Counted from the stretch's first letter, positions 7,646 through 17,360 are shown. The stretch is DNA of 64,000 nt from an uncultured Lachnospiraceae bacterium (GCA_910578175.1 CAJTPF010000001.1:57828-121827), one strand, 5' to 3'. Notes: generated from the sequence alone by a model not told the origin. Translations and numbers: made by a program.

Positions 7646-9208
7646 ATGACAAAAACAATTTTAATCATCGGAGCAGGTCCGGCAGGCATCACTGCCGGAT
7701 ATGAGCTTTTAAAACAGGGAGACGGAAAATACAATGTCATAATTCTGGAGGAAAGCGGGGAAATAGGCGGAATATCCAGAACCGTACGTTACAACGGCAA
7801 CCGGATGGACATCGGCGGACACCGTTTTTTCTCAAAGGATGACCGGGTGATGAGATGGTGGGCGGAGATCATGCCTACCCAGGGAAGACATTCGTTTGAT
7901 GACAAATTATTGAAAAGAAAGAAGCCCCTGGCGAAAGGGGGACCGGATCCGGAAAAAGAAGACCGGGTGATGCTGGTGAGAAACCGGGTTTCCAGAATCT
8001 TCTACAAAAAGAAATTTTTTGATTACCCCATCAGTATGAAGTGGGAAACCATAAAAAATATGGGATTTTTTACTACGATCCGTGCAGGCTTCAGCTATTT
8101 ATCATCTACGGTCCATAAATTAAAAGAAACCTCATTGGAAAATTTTTATATAAACCGTTTTGGTCGGGTGTTATATTCCATGTTTTTTGAAGGATATACG
8201 GAAAAGCTGTGGGGCAGGCATCCGAGGGAAATATCTGCAGACTGGGGTGCGCAGCGTGTCAAAGGCTTATCCGTAACCGCCATTATCAAGGATATTTTTT
8301 CAAAAGTATTCGGCGGAAAAACGGCGGACCGGAAAGTAGAAACTTCACTGATTGAAGAATTTTATTATCCGAAGTACGGTCCGGGACAATTATGGGAAAC
8401 CGCTGCGGCAGAATTTGAATCCATGGGCGGAATCATCCAAAAAAATTCCAAAGTTGTAAAGATCAACCGGGAAAAGGATACCATAACTTCCGTGGAAGTT
8501 GAGAGAGACGGCAGGACAGAGACGTTAAAAGGAGATATCCTGATATCTTCCATGCCGTTAAAAGATCTGGTGGGAGGTATGGAGCAGGTACCAGAAGAGA
8601 TCGCCGCCATTGCGGATGGATTGCCGTATCGTGATTTTGTCACGGTAGGAGTTCTGACCCGGCGGCTGAATCTGAAAAATGAAACCAATATAAAAACATT
8701 GAATGATATCGTACCGGACTGCTGGATATATGTACAGGATACAGGCGTACGGCTGGGAAGGATCCAGATATTTAACAACTGGTCCCCTTATCTGGTAGAA
8801 GATCCCGGGGAACAAATCTGGATCGGATTGGAATATTTCTGCAATGAAGGGGATAAGTTCTGGAATATGAGCGACCAGGCATGTATCCGGTTTGCGGCGA
8901 AAGAACTTGTGAAAATGGGAGTGATTTCTTCTGCGGAAGAAATTCTGGATGCACATCGTGAGAAGGTGAAAAAAGCATATCCTGCATATTTTGATACATA
9001 TTCGGAAATCGGCCGGCTGACCGGATATCTGGATACCATTGACAATCTGTACTGCGTGGGAAGGAACGGCCAGCACAGATATAATAACATGGACCATTCC
9101 ATGGTCACTTCCTTCGAGGCCGTGAAAAATATTCTGGAAAACAGAAAGGACCGTTCCAATATATGGAATGTCAATACGGAGGAAGAATACCATGAAGAAA
9201 AGAAATAA
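7646..9208 (+). CDS. NAD(P)/FAD-dependent oxidoreductase, UDP-galactopyranose mutase/amine-oxidase-like
   Basis: 520 residues. N-terminal dinucleotide-binding motif IIGAGPAGITAGYELL, followed by EESGEIGGISRT and the block DIGGHRFFSK near residue 55, typical of the HpnE/protoporphyrinogen-oxidase-like group of FAD enzymes. A C-terminal GRNGQHRYNNMDHSM closes the FAD fold. Such proteins are often found beside GtrA or glycosyltransferases in surface glycan loci, where a sugar-nucleotide reaction is suspected but not shown. The end overlaps the next gene by 17 nt, so they are coupled. Confidence 0.8.
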   Translation: MTKTILIIGAGPAGITAGYELLKQGDGKYNVIILEESGEIGGISRTVRYNGNRMDIGGHRFFSKDDRVMRWWAEIMPTQGRHSFDDKLLKRKKPLAKGGPDPEKEDRVMLVRNRVSRIFYKKKFFDYPISMKWETIKNMGFFTTIRAGFSYLSSTVHKLKETSLENFYINRFGRVLYSMFFEGYTEKLWGRHPREISADWGAQRVKGLSVTAIIKDIFSKVFGGKTADRKVETSLIEEFYYPKYGPGQLWETAAAEFESMGGIIQKNSKVVKINREKDTITSVEVERDGRTETLKGDILISSMPLKDLVGGMEQVPEEIAAIADGLPYRDFVTVGVLTRRLNLKNETNIKTLNDIVPDCWIYVQDTGVRLGRIQIFNNWSPYLVEDPGEQIWIGLEYFCNEGDKFWNMSDQACIRFAAKELVKMGVISSAEEILDAHREKVKKAYPAYFDTYSEIGRLTGYLDTIDNLYCVGRNGQHRYNNMDHSMVTSFEAVKNILENRKDRSNIWNVNTEEEYHEEKK

Positions 9209-10784
9209 AAAAGAAATTCTGAATCTGGCATTTGACGGCGGAATAGTGCTTATTGGGATTTTTTCTTTTTTGCTGGTTTTGTATTATGTAGTATTTATTG
9301 CAAAAGGATATTATCATTCCGATTGTACGGATACCATCATGTGGGCGGAAGCTTCCCTGGATGCCAAAGCCCTGATGAATCAGGATTTTGCCTATGCCTG
9401 TCTGCTTCCTTTTGGCGGACAGCTTTTGATGTTGCCCTTTGTGGCGGTTTTCGGAGTCGGTATGAAGGCCCAGATTCTTGGAATGACATTGTTTTATCTT
9501 ATTTTTGTATTGGCTCTGATATATTTTGCCAGAGCATTGGATTTCAGTGTCAGATGGATTGCCGTCCTGCTTTCGTCCCTGCTGCTACTGATATCTTCCA
9601 GTGAAAAACTCAGGGAAATCTTCTGGGGACACATAATATATTACAGTCTTGGAATTCTGTTTTTGATGATCGGGGCAGCGTTGGTCTTCCGGATCCTCCG
9701 GTCAGATAAAATAAATCTCCGCCATACGGCGGCGCTGTTTTTGTGGACGCTCCTTTGCTCCATGAACGGTATTCAGGCAATTACCATATATGCACTGCCC
9801 GTTCTGGCGGCAGTGGCAGCAGAACGATTTTTTGATTTTCAGACCGACTGGAAGGGCAGGAGCAATATCAGCAGGTATACGGTATTGTCATTACTGATAT
9901 TGGGGATTCTGGCAGGATTGCTGACCGGCAGTATGGTAAACGGAAATCTGACAGCCGGTTATGCGGAAGCGTATTCTTCATTTTCAAAAAGCAGCCAGTG
10001 GATTGGCAATCTGGGAGAATTGTTTCCTTCCTTCATGTCACTGCTGGGTGTGGACATAACCGATAATACTCTGTTATATTCCAGGGAAGGAATCTTCCAT
10101 CTTCTGAGGATCATCTGTGCCCTGATGCTTCTGACGGTTCCGGTAGTGATGGCCTGTATGTACCGGAAGTTTAAAAGTACTTCATACCGTCTGATGATAT
10201 TTATCCATCATTTCATGACGCTGCTGATTCTGCTTGGATGGGTATTCGGAAAATTAAATTCCGCAAACTGGCGTCTGTCGCCTGTTGTCGCCACATCCGT
10301 GATATTATGTGTGATGTTTGTCAGATGGATCTTTCAGAATACCGGTTATAAGCGGCTGCTGGCGCTGATAGCGGTACCCGTTGCCTGTGTCTGGCTTATC
10401 GTCTCTTATGAAATATTGACGATGGAGAAACAGACCCGGACCAATGAACGTTTAAATGAGCTGGCAGGGTATCTGGAAGAAAATGATCTGGAATACGGAT
10501 ATGCCACGTTCTGGTATGCCAATATAATAACAATGTTATCTGATTCAAAAGTAAAGGTAAGGTGTATCAGCTTAGAGGAAGACGGGTACAGAAAACGTTT
10601 ATACCAGACAAATATAAACTGGTATGAAGATACCGGCGGGTATGACAGATATTTTGTTATTCTGACAAACCAGGAGATGGAAGAGTTTTATGAACAGCCA
10701 CGATATGATTTTGAAGAGGCGGAAGAAATAATGAAATGCGGTACATATAATATCTTAATCTATGAACGGAATATTATAAAATAA
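9192..10784 (+). CDS. Polytopic membrane protein, possible GT-C-like
   Basis: 530 residues when started at the ATG at 9192, which has GGAGG about 9 nt upstream; the frame is open from 9168. About ten or more hydrophobic helices cover residues 10-410, then a soluble C-terminal domain of about 110 residues (from LNELAGYLEEN) ends at the stop. A DCTDTIMWAE segment after the first helix resembles the first-loop acidic position of GT-C glycosyltransferases, which hints at use of a lipid-linked sugar, but no family motif is certain. Third gene of the GtrA unit and overlapping its neighbour. I do not recognise the family with confidence. Confidence 0.6.
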   Translation: MKKRNKKEILNLAFDGGIVLIGIFSFLLVLYYVVFIAKGYYHSDCTDTIMWAEASLDAKALMNQDFAYACLLPFGGQLLMLPFVAVFGVGMKAQILGMTLFYLIFVLALIYFARALDFSVRWIAVLLSSLLLLISSSEKLREIFWGHIIYYSLGILFLMIGAALVFRILRSDKINLRHTAALFLWTLLCSMNGIQAITIYALPVLAAVAAERFFDFQTDWKGRSNISRYTVLSLLILGILAGLLTGSMVNGNLTAGYAEAYSSFSKSSQWIGNLGELFPSFMSLLGVDITDNTLLYSREGIFHLLRIICALMLLTVPVVMACMYRKFKSTSYRLMIFIHHFMTLLILLGWVFGKLNSANWRLSPVVATSVILCVMFVRWIFQNTGYKRLLALIAVPVACVWLIVSYEILTMEKQTRTNERLNELAGYLEENDLEYGYATFWYANIITMLSDSKVKVRCISLEEDGYRKRLYQTNINWYEDTGGYDRYFVILTNQEMEEFYEQPRYDFEEAEEIMKCGTYNILIYERNIIK

Positions 10785-10792
10785 CAGAAAAG

Positions 10793-10838
10793 CTGCCAGT
10801 CTCATATGGGAATTACCCATGAGACTGACAGTTTTTTT
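10793..10838. terminator. Bidirectional terminator between membrane protein and katA
   Basis: A long stem (10793-10810 with 10816-10831, two mismatches) with a 5-nt loop is followed by seven T on the plus strand and by a shorter U-run on the minus strand. It serves both convergent units. Confidence 0.85.
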
Positions 10839-10849
10839 ACTGCTCCCGG

Positions 10850-12322
10850 TTATTTTGAACACTTCTGCATGGCATACATAACGTTGTTTGCCCAATCTTT
10901 GGAAGCTTTTGCAAAGTTAGAAAGAACCCGTTCGATGATGTCCCGCCGGCACTGCGCCAGTTCTACGGCAATATTTTCGGCAAGATGCTGTTTATCCGCA
11001 GGCGAGAGGGAGCGATAGCGCTCGCCGGCCTGCGTATAGTCGTCAGTTTTTACGATCGGGGTTCTGGCAATATACCCTTTGGCAAATACCGGTTTCGGGA
11101 CAGTGATGTCAGCCGGCAGCGGTTGATTATGATTCAGGCTGTTCGGGGAATAATTGACGGGTTCCGGATTGATCTCATAGGTCATGCTACCGTCCCGCTG
11201 GTTATTATTCACCGGTGAAACGGAGCGGTTGACCGGAAGCTGGGCAAAGTTCGGACCGATCCGGTATCTCTGGGTATCCAGATAAGAAAAACTTCGACCC
11301 TGAAGCATCTTATCTGCAGAAAATTCGATTCCTGGAACTATATTTCCGGGACAAAAGGCAGATTGTTCCACCTCTGCAAAGAAGTTTTCCGGATTTTTAT
11401 TCAGCGTCATCATACCTACTTTATACAGCGGGAACTGGTCTTCCGGCCATGTTTTTGTGTCGTCCAGCGGGTCAAAGCTTAAGTGTTCCACTTCTTCCGG
11501 AGCCATGATCTGGACGCAAAGTTCATATTTTGGAAAATCTCCGTTCTTAATATGCTCATGCAGGTTACGGACTGCAATATCCGGGTCGGAGCCGGCCAGG
11601 GCCTCGGCCTCCTGGCGGGTGATGGTTTCGATTCCCTGCATGGTCTTCCAGTGATATTTGATATAAAAGCGTTCGCTGTTTTTATTTACCCAGACATAAG
11701 TGTTAACTCCGAAACCGTCAATGTGGGCATAGTCCTTTATAGTACCACGGTCGGAATACAGCCAGACGATCATATGAGTCGATTCCGGTGTCAGGGAAAT
11801 GAAATCCCAGAATCGTTCCGGGTCTTTTAAGTTATTATCCGGAGAAGGTTTCAGGGAATGTATCACATCCGGGAATTTTATGGAATCCCGGATAAAGAAG
11901 ACCGGAAGGTCATTTCCCACCAGATCATAGATACCCTGATTGGTGTAAAACTTAACGGCAAATCCCCGGGGGTCCCTGACCGTGTCCGCAGAACCTTTGG
12001 AACCGATCACGGTAGAAAAGCGGACAAAAACTTTTGTGATCCGGTTTGGAACCTGCAGAAAATCGGCCATGGTATATTTGGCCATGCACTGATAGGGTTT
12101 GAAATAGCCGAATGCGCCGGCACCTTTTGCATGAACCACCCGTTCGGGAATACGTTCTCTGTCAAAGTGGGCGATCTTATCGATCTGATGAATGTCTTCC
12201 AGCAGGGTCGGTCCGTCGGAACCCACCGTCAGGGAATTCTGGTCATTGGGAACCGGACGGCCCAGACTGTCGGTCATGTATGGAAAATCCGGGTTACAGG
12301 TATCGGAAGGAATAAAATTCAT
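10850..12322 (-). CDS. katA: Heme catalase
   Basis: 490 residues, the size of a small-subunit (clade 3) catalase. Active-site block FDRERIPERVVHAKGAGAFG with the essential His; the Asn-side block RFSTVIGSKGSADTVRDPRG; and the proximal heme ligand in SYLDTQRYRIGPNFAQLPVN (R-x-x-x-Y). The product splits hydrogen peroxide in the cytoplasm. Catalase is uncommon in strict anaerobes of this kind. It stands alone, divergent from proA. An inverted repeat at 12445-12480 lies in the shared upstream region. Expression may answer to peroxide, but no clear PerR box was found. Confidence 0.95.
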   Translation of the reverse strand: MNFIPSDTCNPDFPYMTDSLGRPVPNDQNSLTVGSDGPTLLEDIHQIDKIAHFDRERIPERVVHAKGAGAFGYFKPYQCMAKYTMADFLQVPNRITKVFVRFSTVIGSKGSADTVRDPRGFAVKFYTNQGIYDLVGNDLPVFFIRDSIKFPDVIHSLKPSPDNNLKDPERFWDFISLTPESTHMIVWLYSDRGTIKDYAHIDGFGVNTYVWVNKNSERFYIKYHWKTMQGIETITRQEAEALAGSDPDIAVRNLHEHIKNGDFPKYELCVQIMAPEEVEHLSFDPLDDTKTWPEDQFPLYKVGMMTLNKNPENFFAEVEQSAFCPGNIVPGIEFSADKMLQGRSFSYLDTQRYRIGPNFAQLPVNRSVSPVNNNQRDGSMTYEINPEPVNYSPNSLNHNQPLPADITVPKPVFAKGYIARTPIVKTDDYTQAGERYRSLSPADKQHLAENIAVELAQCRRDIIERVLSNFAKASKDWANNVMYAMQKCSK

Positions 12323-12444
12323 GGAAAACCTCGAAAAAATGCTTTATACAAATATATTCGCAGGAAGGGAAATTGTTACAACTCTGACGGAACAGCCTGT
12401 ATTTGCTCTTTATTTTAAAATTCCCGTTGATAAATCCTCCGCAC

Positions 12445-12480
12445 AATGTTAAAATCAAGATTAATTGTAATTTTAACATT
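12445..12480. promoter_or_regulatory. Inverted repeat in the katA-proA divergent region
   Basis: AATGTTAAAAT (12445-12455) is exactly complementary to 12470-12480, with 14 bp between. It is 120 bp upstream of katA and 43 bp upstream of proA. AT-rich operator or hairpin are both possible. It does not match the PerR consensus TTATAATnATTATAA as I know it. Confidence 0.45.
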
Positions 12481-12523
12481 TCCATGATTTATGAAAATAT
12501 ATATGAAAAGCGAGGTACCGGAT

Positions 12524-13807
12524 ATGACAATAAAAGAACAGGCTGCGAAAATGAAACTTGATAGCACGAAACTGGCCGCCCAGTCGTTGGAAGCAAGAAA
12601 CAAAGCGTTGCAGGCCGTTGCGGATGCTCTGACGGAGCAGAGGGATAAAATAATAGAAGCGAATCAGCAGGATCTGGAAAAAGCCGAAAAAGACGGTCTG
12701 GCGGCACCGATTCTGAAGAGGCTGAAGTTTAATGAATCAAAACTACAGGATGTAGTAAAGGGAATCCGGGATCTGATCGAATTGCCGGATCCGCTGGGAA
12801 AGGTTCAGATGAAGCGGGAACTGGACAGCGATTTGGTACTGGTGAGAGAATCCAGTCCGATCGGTGTTATAGGGGTTATCTTTGAATCCCGTCCGGATGC
12901 CATGGTCCAGATTTCCACGCTCTGTCTGAAAAGCGGCAATTGTGCTATCTTAAAGGGTGGAAGCGAGGCGGCCCGGACCAATAAAGTTTTATTTGAGATA
13001 ATTCATCAGGCGGCAGTGGCGGCAGGGATGCCGGAGGGCTGTATGATGCAGGCGGAAGCAAGGGAAGAGATTAGCGAGCTTCTGGCATGTAATGAATCCG
13101 TTGATTTATTGATTCCGAGAGGGTCTAATTCTTTTGTCCAGTATATTATGAGCAATACGAAGATACCGGTCATGGGACATGCCGACGGAATCTGCCATAT
13201 CTATGCGGATAAAGAGCTGGATATAGACAAGGCCGTCAGGGTGATCATTGATTCCAAAACCCAGTATACCGCTGTCTGTAATGCAGTAGAAACGCTGCTG
13301 GTGCATAAGGAAGCAGCAGAAAAACTTCTTCCGGCACTAAATGAAGCATTTCAGGAAAAAAACGTGGAAGTGCGGGGAACAAAAGAAATCCGGGATATCA
13401 TAGACTGTGAAGAGTCGGTGGAAGAAGATTTTGCAACCGAGTATCTGGATCTGATCATTTCCGTTAAGACTGTGGAAAATATAGAGGAAGCGATCGAACA
13501 TATTAACCGGTATGGTTCCCATCATACCGATTGTATATTGACCGAAGACCGGTCGGCAATGCAGCAGTTTATGCAGTATGTGGATTCGGCAGGGGTATAT
13601 TGTAACTGTTCCACAAGATTTGCAGATGGTTACCGTTACGGATTTGGCGCCGAGGTGGGGATCAGTACTGGAAAATTACATGCCAGAGGACCGGTGGGAC
13701 TGGAAGGACTCTGTACGTATAAGTATAAACTGTTTGGAAACGGCAATATTGTGGAGGATTATGCCGCAGGAAGACGGGAATTTCATTTTAAAGATATTCA
13801 GCCGTAG
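12524..13807 (+). CDS. proA: Gamma-glutamyl phosphate reductase
   Basis: 427 residues, close to the usual 415-420. An aldehyde-dehydrogenase-type fold with VRESSPIGVIGVIFESRPDA near residue 105, LKGGSEAARTN, and the catalytic Cys region GVYCNCSTRFADGYRYGFGA. It makes glutamate-5-semialdehyde from glutamyl phosphate in proline synthesis. The ATG at 12524 is preferred over the first in-frame Met at 12491, because GAGG lies 8 nt before it and the 11 extra residues are not family-like. proB is not beside it. Confidence 0.95.
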   Translation: MTIKEQAAKMKLDSTKLAAQSLEARNKALQAVADALTEQRDKIIEANQQDLEKAEKDGLAAPILKRLKFNESKLQDVVKGIRDLIELPDPLGKVQMKRELDSDLVLVRESSPIGVIGVIFESRPDAMVQISTLCLKSGNCAILKGGSEAARTNKVLFEIIHQAAVAAGMPEGCMMQAEAREEISELLACNESVDLLIPRGSNSFVQYIMSNTKIPVMGHADGICHIYADKELDIDKAVRVIIDSKTQYTAVCNAVETLLVHKEAAEKLLPALNEAFQEKNVEVRGTKEIRDIIDCEESVEEDFATEYLDLIISVKTVENIEEAIEHINRYGSHHTDCILTEDRSAMQQFMQYVDSAGVYCNCSTRFADGYRYGFGAEVGISTGKLHARGPVGLEGLCTYKYKLFGNGNIVEDYAAGRREFHFKDIQP

Positions 13808-13817
13808 GAGTTGACAA

Positions 13818-15272
13818 ATGGTATTCAGCAGTTTTGTATTTTTATTTCGCTTTCTGCCGGTAGTTTTAGTGGTTTATTATTGTCTGCCCGGTTGTGTCCG
13901 TCAGTTCTGGCTGCTGCTCTCCAGTCTGCTGTTTTATGCCTGGGGAGAACCGGACTATGTGATTTTGTTGATTCTTTCCATTTTCTTCAATTATTTTTCC
14001 GGTCTTTTGATTGGATATCATAAAAAACAAAACCGCAGAAAAGCGGCGGTTATTTCAATGATTACCGCTGTCAGTGCCAATGTGCTGCTACTCTGTGCGT
14101 TCAAATATTCGCTCATGATACTGGAACTGTTTGAAACTGTTTGTTCCGTACGGATAGATTTTGCAGGAATCATTCTGCCGGCCGGAATATCTTTTTATAC
14201 GTTTCAATCCGTTTCATATCTTGCAGATGTCTGGCGGGGAGACGTAGAGCCCCAGAAAAGTATCGTTTCTTTTGGAATGTATATCGCCATGTTTCCGCAG
14301 CTGATCGCCGGGCCGGTCGTCCGTTATAAATATATTGAGGCACAGATCCGGAAGAAACAAAAGGATCAGGAAACGGATCATCAGCAGGTGATCCGGAATC
14401 TATCCCATGGGATCGGGCGTTTTATTATCGGATTATCAAAAAAGGTCATTCTGGCGAATAATGTGGGAATCTTCTGGCAGCAGATATCCGGTATGGAGAC
14501 CGGAAGCTTGTCAGCTGTCACGGCATGGTTTGGAATTACGGCATTTGCTTTTCAGATTTATTTTGATTTTTCGGGATATTCCGACATGGCGCTGGGGCTG
14601 GCCGCCATGTTCGGGTTCCGGCTGGAGGAAAATTTTGATTATCCTTATATATCAAAAAGCATTACTGAATTCTGGCGTAGATGGCATATTTCCATAGGAA
14701 CCTGGTTTCGGGAATATGTGTATATTCCGCTGGGCGGGAACCGGACAGGCAGGATAAGACATATATTTAATATCCTTCTTGTATGGATGCTGACTGGTTT
14801 ATGGCATGGCGCCAGGTTCAACTTTCTGCTTTGGGGATTGTATTTCGGAGTGATCATTCTTTTGGAAAAATATGTAATATTAAAGGCGCTAAAGCATATA
14901 CCGGCAATATTACGCTATGTTTACAGTGCAGTTCTAATATTGTTTGGATGGGTAATCTTTGAGGCGGATAGTATCGGAGAAGCGGGAGGATATTTTAAAT
15001 CGCTGCTTGGAGGAAACGGCTGGGGGATTCGTTCGGATTCGGCCATATATTTGCTGTATACCGGTTTGTTCTTTATGATACTGTTAATCATCGGTGCCAC
15101 GCCTCTGCCGGCTATTTTATGGAAGAAAACGGAGAAGAAACTGTCAGGGATCAGAAGAGGGATCGTTATCTGTTCAATGATCAGAAATGCGGGATATTTG
15201 GTATTGATGCTGGTATCGACAGCCTATCTGGTAGAGCAGTCCTATAATCCGTTTTTATATTTCAGATTTTAG
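13818..15272 (+). CDS. MBOAT-family O-acyltransferase, AlgI/DltB-like
   Basis: 484 residues with about ten membrane helices. The MBOAT core is present: FDFSGYSDMALGLAAMFGF, EFWRRWHISIGTWFREYVYI, and the catalytic His in LTGLWHGARFNFLLWG. It would pass an acetyl (or similar) group across the membrane to an extracellular glycan. It starts 10 nt after proA with TAGGAG in front and is followed 47 nt later by a DHHW protein. The AlgI-AlgX/AlgJ type of pairing points to acetylation of a surface polysaccharide; no polysaccharide synthase is in view except the GtrA unit 3 kb upstream. Confidence 0.9.
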   Translation: MVFSSFVFLFRFLPVVLVVYYCLPGCVRQFWLLLSSLLFYAWGEPDYVILLILSIFFNYFSGLLIGYHKKQNRRKAAVISMITAVSANVLLLCAFKYSLMILELFETVCSVRIDFAGIILPAGISFYTFQSVSYLADVWRGDVEPQKSIVSFGMYIAMFPQLIAGPVVRYKYIEAQIRKKQKDQETDHQQVIRNLSHGIGRFIIGLSKKVILANNVGIFWQQISGMETGSLSAVTAWFGITAFAFQIYFDFSGYSDMALGLAAMFGFRLEENFDYPYISKSITEFWRRWHISIGTWFREYVYIPLGGNRTGRIRHIFNILLVWMLTGLWHGARFNFLLWGLYFGVIILLEKYVILKALKHIPAILRYVYSAVLILFGWVIFEADSIGEAGGYFKSLLGGNGWGIRSDSAIYLLYTGLFFMILLIIGATPLPAILWKKTEKKLSGIRRGIVICSMIRNAGYLVLMLVSTAYLVEQSYNPFLYFRF

Positions 15273-15319
15273 AATGGCCGGATGGCCAAAGTTAATAAAA
15301 GAAGCAGGGAAATGATTTG

Positions 15320-16510
15320 ATGCAGAAAAAAAATATAGACAGTATTGAAAATACGGATAAACGTACGGACCCTGCCTTTATGGCAGACTGCGTTACGGTT
15401 GTGTTGTTTGTGCTGTTTTTTATCGGAATCGGAATAGGGCTGTCAGTAAAAAAAGACGGGAGATTTTCGGAGCAGGAGAACCGGTATCTGGCAGAACGAC
15501 CGGAACTGAGTCTTTCCGCACTGAGAAATGGCCGGTTTGAAGAAGAATATGAAGCCTATCTTTCAGACCAGTTTCCTTTCCGGAATCAATGGATAACGCT
15601 TCGGACCGCAACGGAATTGCTGCTGCAGAAGAGGGAAGTTAACGGAATCTATTTTGCCGAAGACGATTATCTGATAGAATTAAAGGATTCCGGACAATAT
15701 CGTTCGGAACAGGCGGAAAAAAATATAAGGTATCTGGAAGAATTCGTAGCCGGCTGTTCAAAAGAACCGGACTATTCTGTCAGTATTCTTCTGGTTCCCG
15801 GCAAATCGGAGATTCTCAGGAATAAATTACCGGTATTTGCCGGGACACCGGAGGAACGGAAGATCATTGAGGAGATATATGACAGATGTGAGTTGGCGGA
15901 GTGTATTGACGTATATGAAGAACTGGAAAAGCATAGGGAGGAATATATTTATTACAGGACGGATCATCACTGGACCACACTGGGCAGTTACTATGGGTAT
16001 AAAGCATGGTGTAACGGGACCGGAATCAGGGAAAACAGACCGGAAGATCTCGTTAAAACCACCGTTACGGAAACATTCAGGGGAACACTGGATTCCAAAG
16101 TAAATCTCTCGTTTTGCAGCGACAGCATAGATATAGTCGAACCGGCAGATCCCGTTGGGTATACGTTGGTTTATGACGGCGGGGCTATGACAAAGCATAC
16201 ATTATTTGATATGGAAAAGCTGGATTCCAAAGATAAGTATGGTATATTTCTCGGAGGAAACCATTCCCTGATTGAAATTCATACCACGGTAAATAATGGA
16301 AAATCCCTTCTGCTGATTAAAGATTCTTTTGCGAATTCGTTCGTACCATATCTGATTAACCAGTTTGAATATATATATGTTTTGGATCTGAGATATTATA
16401 ATCAGAGTCTTTCTGAATATTTGGAGAAACACAGGATAACCGATATCCTGATACTTTACAGTCTGTGGGAATTTGTTCAGGATGAGAATGTCTATAAATT
16501 AAAGAATTAA
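15320..16510 (+). CDS. DHHW-motif protein, AlgX/AlgJ-like acetyltransferase partner
   Basis: 396 residues with one N-terminal membrane helix (about 25-45) and an extracytoplasmic domain. The motif YRTDHHWTTLGSYYGY near residue 215 defines the family, and LLIKDSFANSFVPYL near residue 335 gives the SGNH-like Ser. The ATG at 15320 has AGGGA upstream; the TTG one codon earlier is less likely. By analogy to AlgX/AlgJ, it receives the acyl group from the MBOAT protein and puts it on the glycan. Confidence 0.88.
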   Translation: MQKKNIDSIENTDKRTDPAFMADCVTVVLFVLFFIGIGIGLSVKKDGRFSEQENRYLAERPELSLSALRNGRFEEEYEAYLSDQFPFRNQWITLRTATELLLQKREVNGIYFAEDDYLIELKDSGQYRSEQAEKNIRYLEEFVAGCSKEPDYSVSILLVPGKSEILRNKLPVFAGTPEERKIIEEIYDRCELAECIDVYEELEKHREEYIYYRTDHHWTTLGSYYGYKAWCNGTGIRENRPEDLVKTTVTETFRGTLDSKVNLSFCSDSIDIVEPADPVGYTLVYDGGAMTKHTLFDMEKLDSKDKYGIFLGGNHSLIEIHTTVNNGKSLLLIKDSFANSFVPYLINQFEYIYVLDLRYYNQSLSEYLEKHRITDILILYSLWEFVQDENVYKLKN

Positions 16511-16534
16511 AGGATGAACATAATGGAATATAAG

Positions 16535-16570
16535 ACGGCGCCATGACCCTGGTCAGAGTCATGGCGCCGT
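16535..16570. repeat. GC-rich hairpin between convergent genes
   Basis: Perfect 13-bp arms ACGGCGCCATGAC (16535-16547 and 16558-16570) with a 10-nt loop. No T-run follows on either strand. It may stop or stabilise both convergent transcripts. Confidence 0.55.
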
Positions 16571-16622
16571 CCTGATGCCAGAAAAACATATCCGGTAATC
16601 GTTATAAGTTCCTTGTGTTACT

Positions 16623-17360
16623 TTATAGTCCGTACAGAAAACGGATAAAATAAACTGCGGCTTCCGGCCGTTGGGTATTGTGGGCAATGGAAAGAATAGC
16701 AGGCTCTTCCGTTCCCTTATGGTTATAGAATTTATATTCCGTCTGTTCTATTCTTATACCATACGGATATGGCTGGGAATCATTGTTCCCCCGGGTATAG
16801 ATCAGCCGGTCGGAAAGGGATTCCAGTAACTCTTTCGGGAGCACGGTTTCCAGATTCATCAGGATATTGTTGCCGGCAAAACCTTCATAAGTCCCTTTTT
16901 TGGTTATAAAAACATCAAACTTTGATTTATCATAAAAGCCGTCTATCCGAATCTGGTCTACAATTGTATCATAAAAAGTTTCGAAAAAAAGATGTTTCTG
17001 GTCTGTTATTCCGGTATAGTCACTTTCCCGCAGATAATCCCCAAAAGTTTCCGGTACTTCATCTCTGATGGAATCGTCGTATTGTAATCCGTCCAGCATC
17101 GAAAGAAAAAAAGTATCCGGCGGATCCGGTTTGAAGATCGTATATCCTACATAAACGGCTACGATCAGAAAAGCTGTTATGATAAGAGTATATTTAAGAT
17201 AATAATCTTTGTAATATAAAAATCTTTCGATCCCGGACATGAGTTTCCAGCGTTCCCTGCCGGTAATATCCGTTCTGTTTTTATCGTATATATCCGCTTC
17301 GCCGTCCAGGCGGCTTTTTTTAACTTCAATATCATGATCATCCTTTAGTTCCATGGACAT
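16623..17360 (-). CDS. Single-pass membrane protein of unknown function
   Basis: 245 residues. A charged cytoplasmic N-terminus of about 55 residues, one membrane helix (YTLIITAFLIVAVYVGYTIF) and an extracytoplasmic domain of about 165 residues. The start at 17360 has AAGGTG just upstream; an in-frame Met ten codons earlier is possible. I do not recognise the domain. Motifs such as DVFITKKGTYEGFAGNNILM followed by a PKELLESL segment recall proteins annotated as periplasmic-binding-like or DUF proteins in Lachnospiraceae, but I cannot assign it. Confidence 0.7.
   Translation of the reverse strand: MSMELKDDHDIEVKKSRLDGEADIYDKNRTDITGRERWKLMSGIERFLYYKDYYLKYTLIITAFLIVAVYVGYTIFKPDPPDTFFLSMLDGLQYDDSIRDEVPETFGDYLRESDYTGITDQKHLFFETFYDTIVDQIRIDGFYDKSKFDVFITKKGTYEGFAGNNILMNLETVLPKELLESLSDRLIYTRGNNDSQPYPYGIRIEQTEYKFYNHKGTEEPAILSIAHNTQRPEAAVYFIRFLYGL

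Noticed and set aside
8558..9193. 211-codon minus-strand ORF opposite the FAD oxidoreductase
   Set aside because: Antisense shadow of a clear gene, no ribosome binding site.
11858..12418. 186-codon plus-strand ORF opposite katA
   Set aside because: Antisense to the best conserved catalase core; composition not protein-like.
12420..12485. PerR box upstream of katA
   Set aside because: The inverted repeat has the wrong arm sequence and spacing for the PerR consensus.
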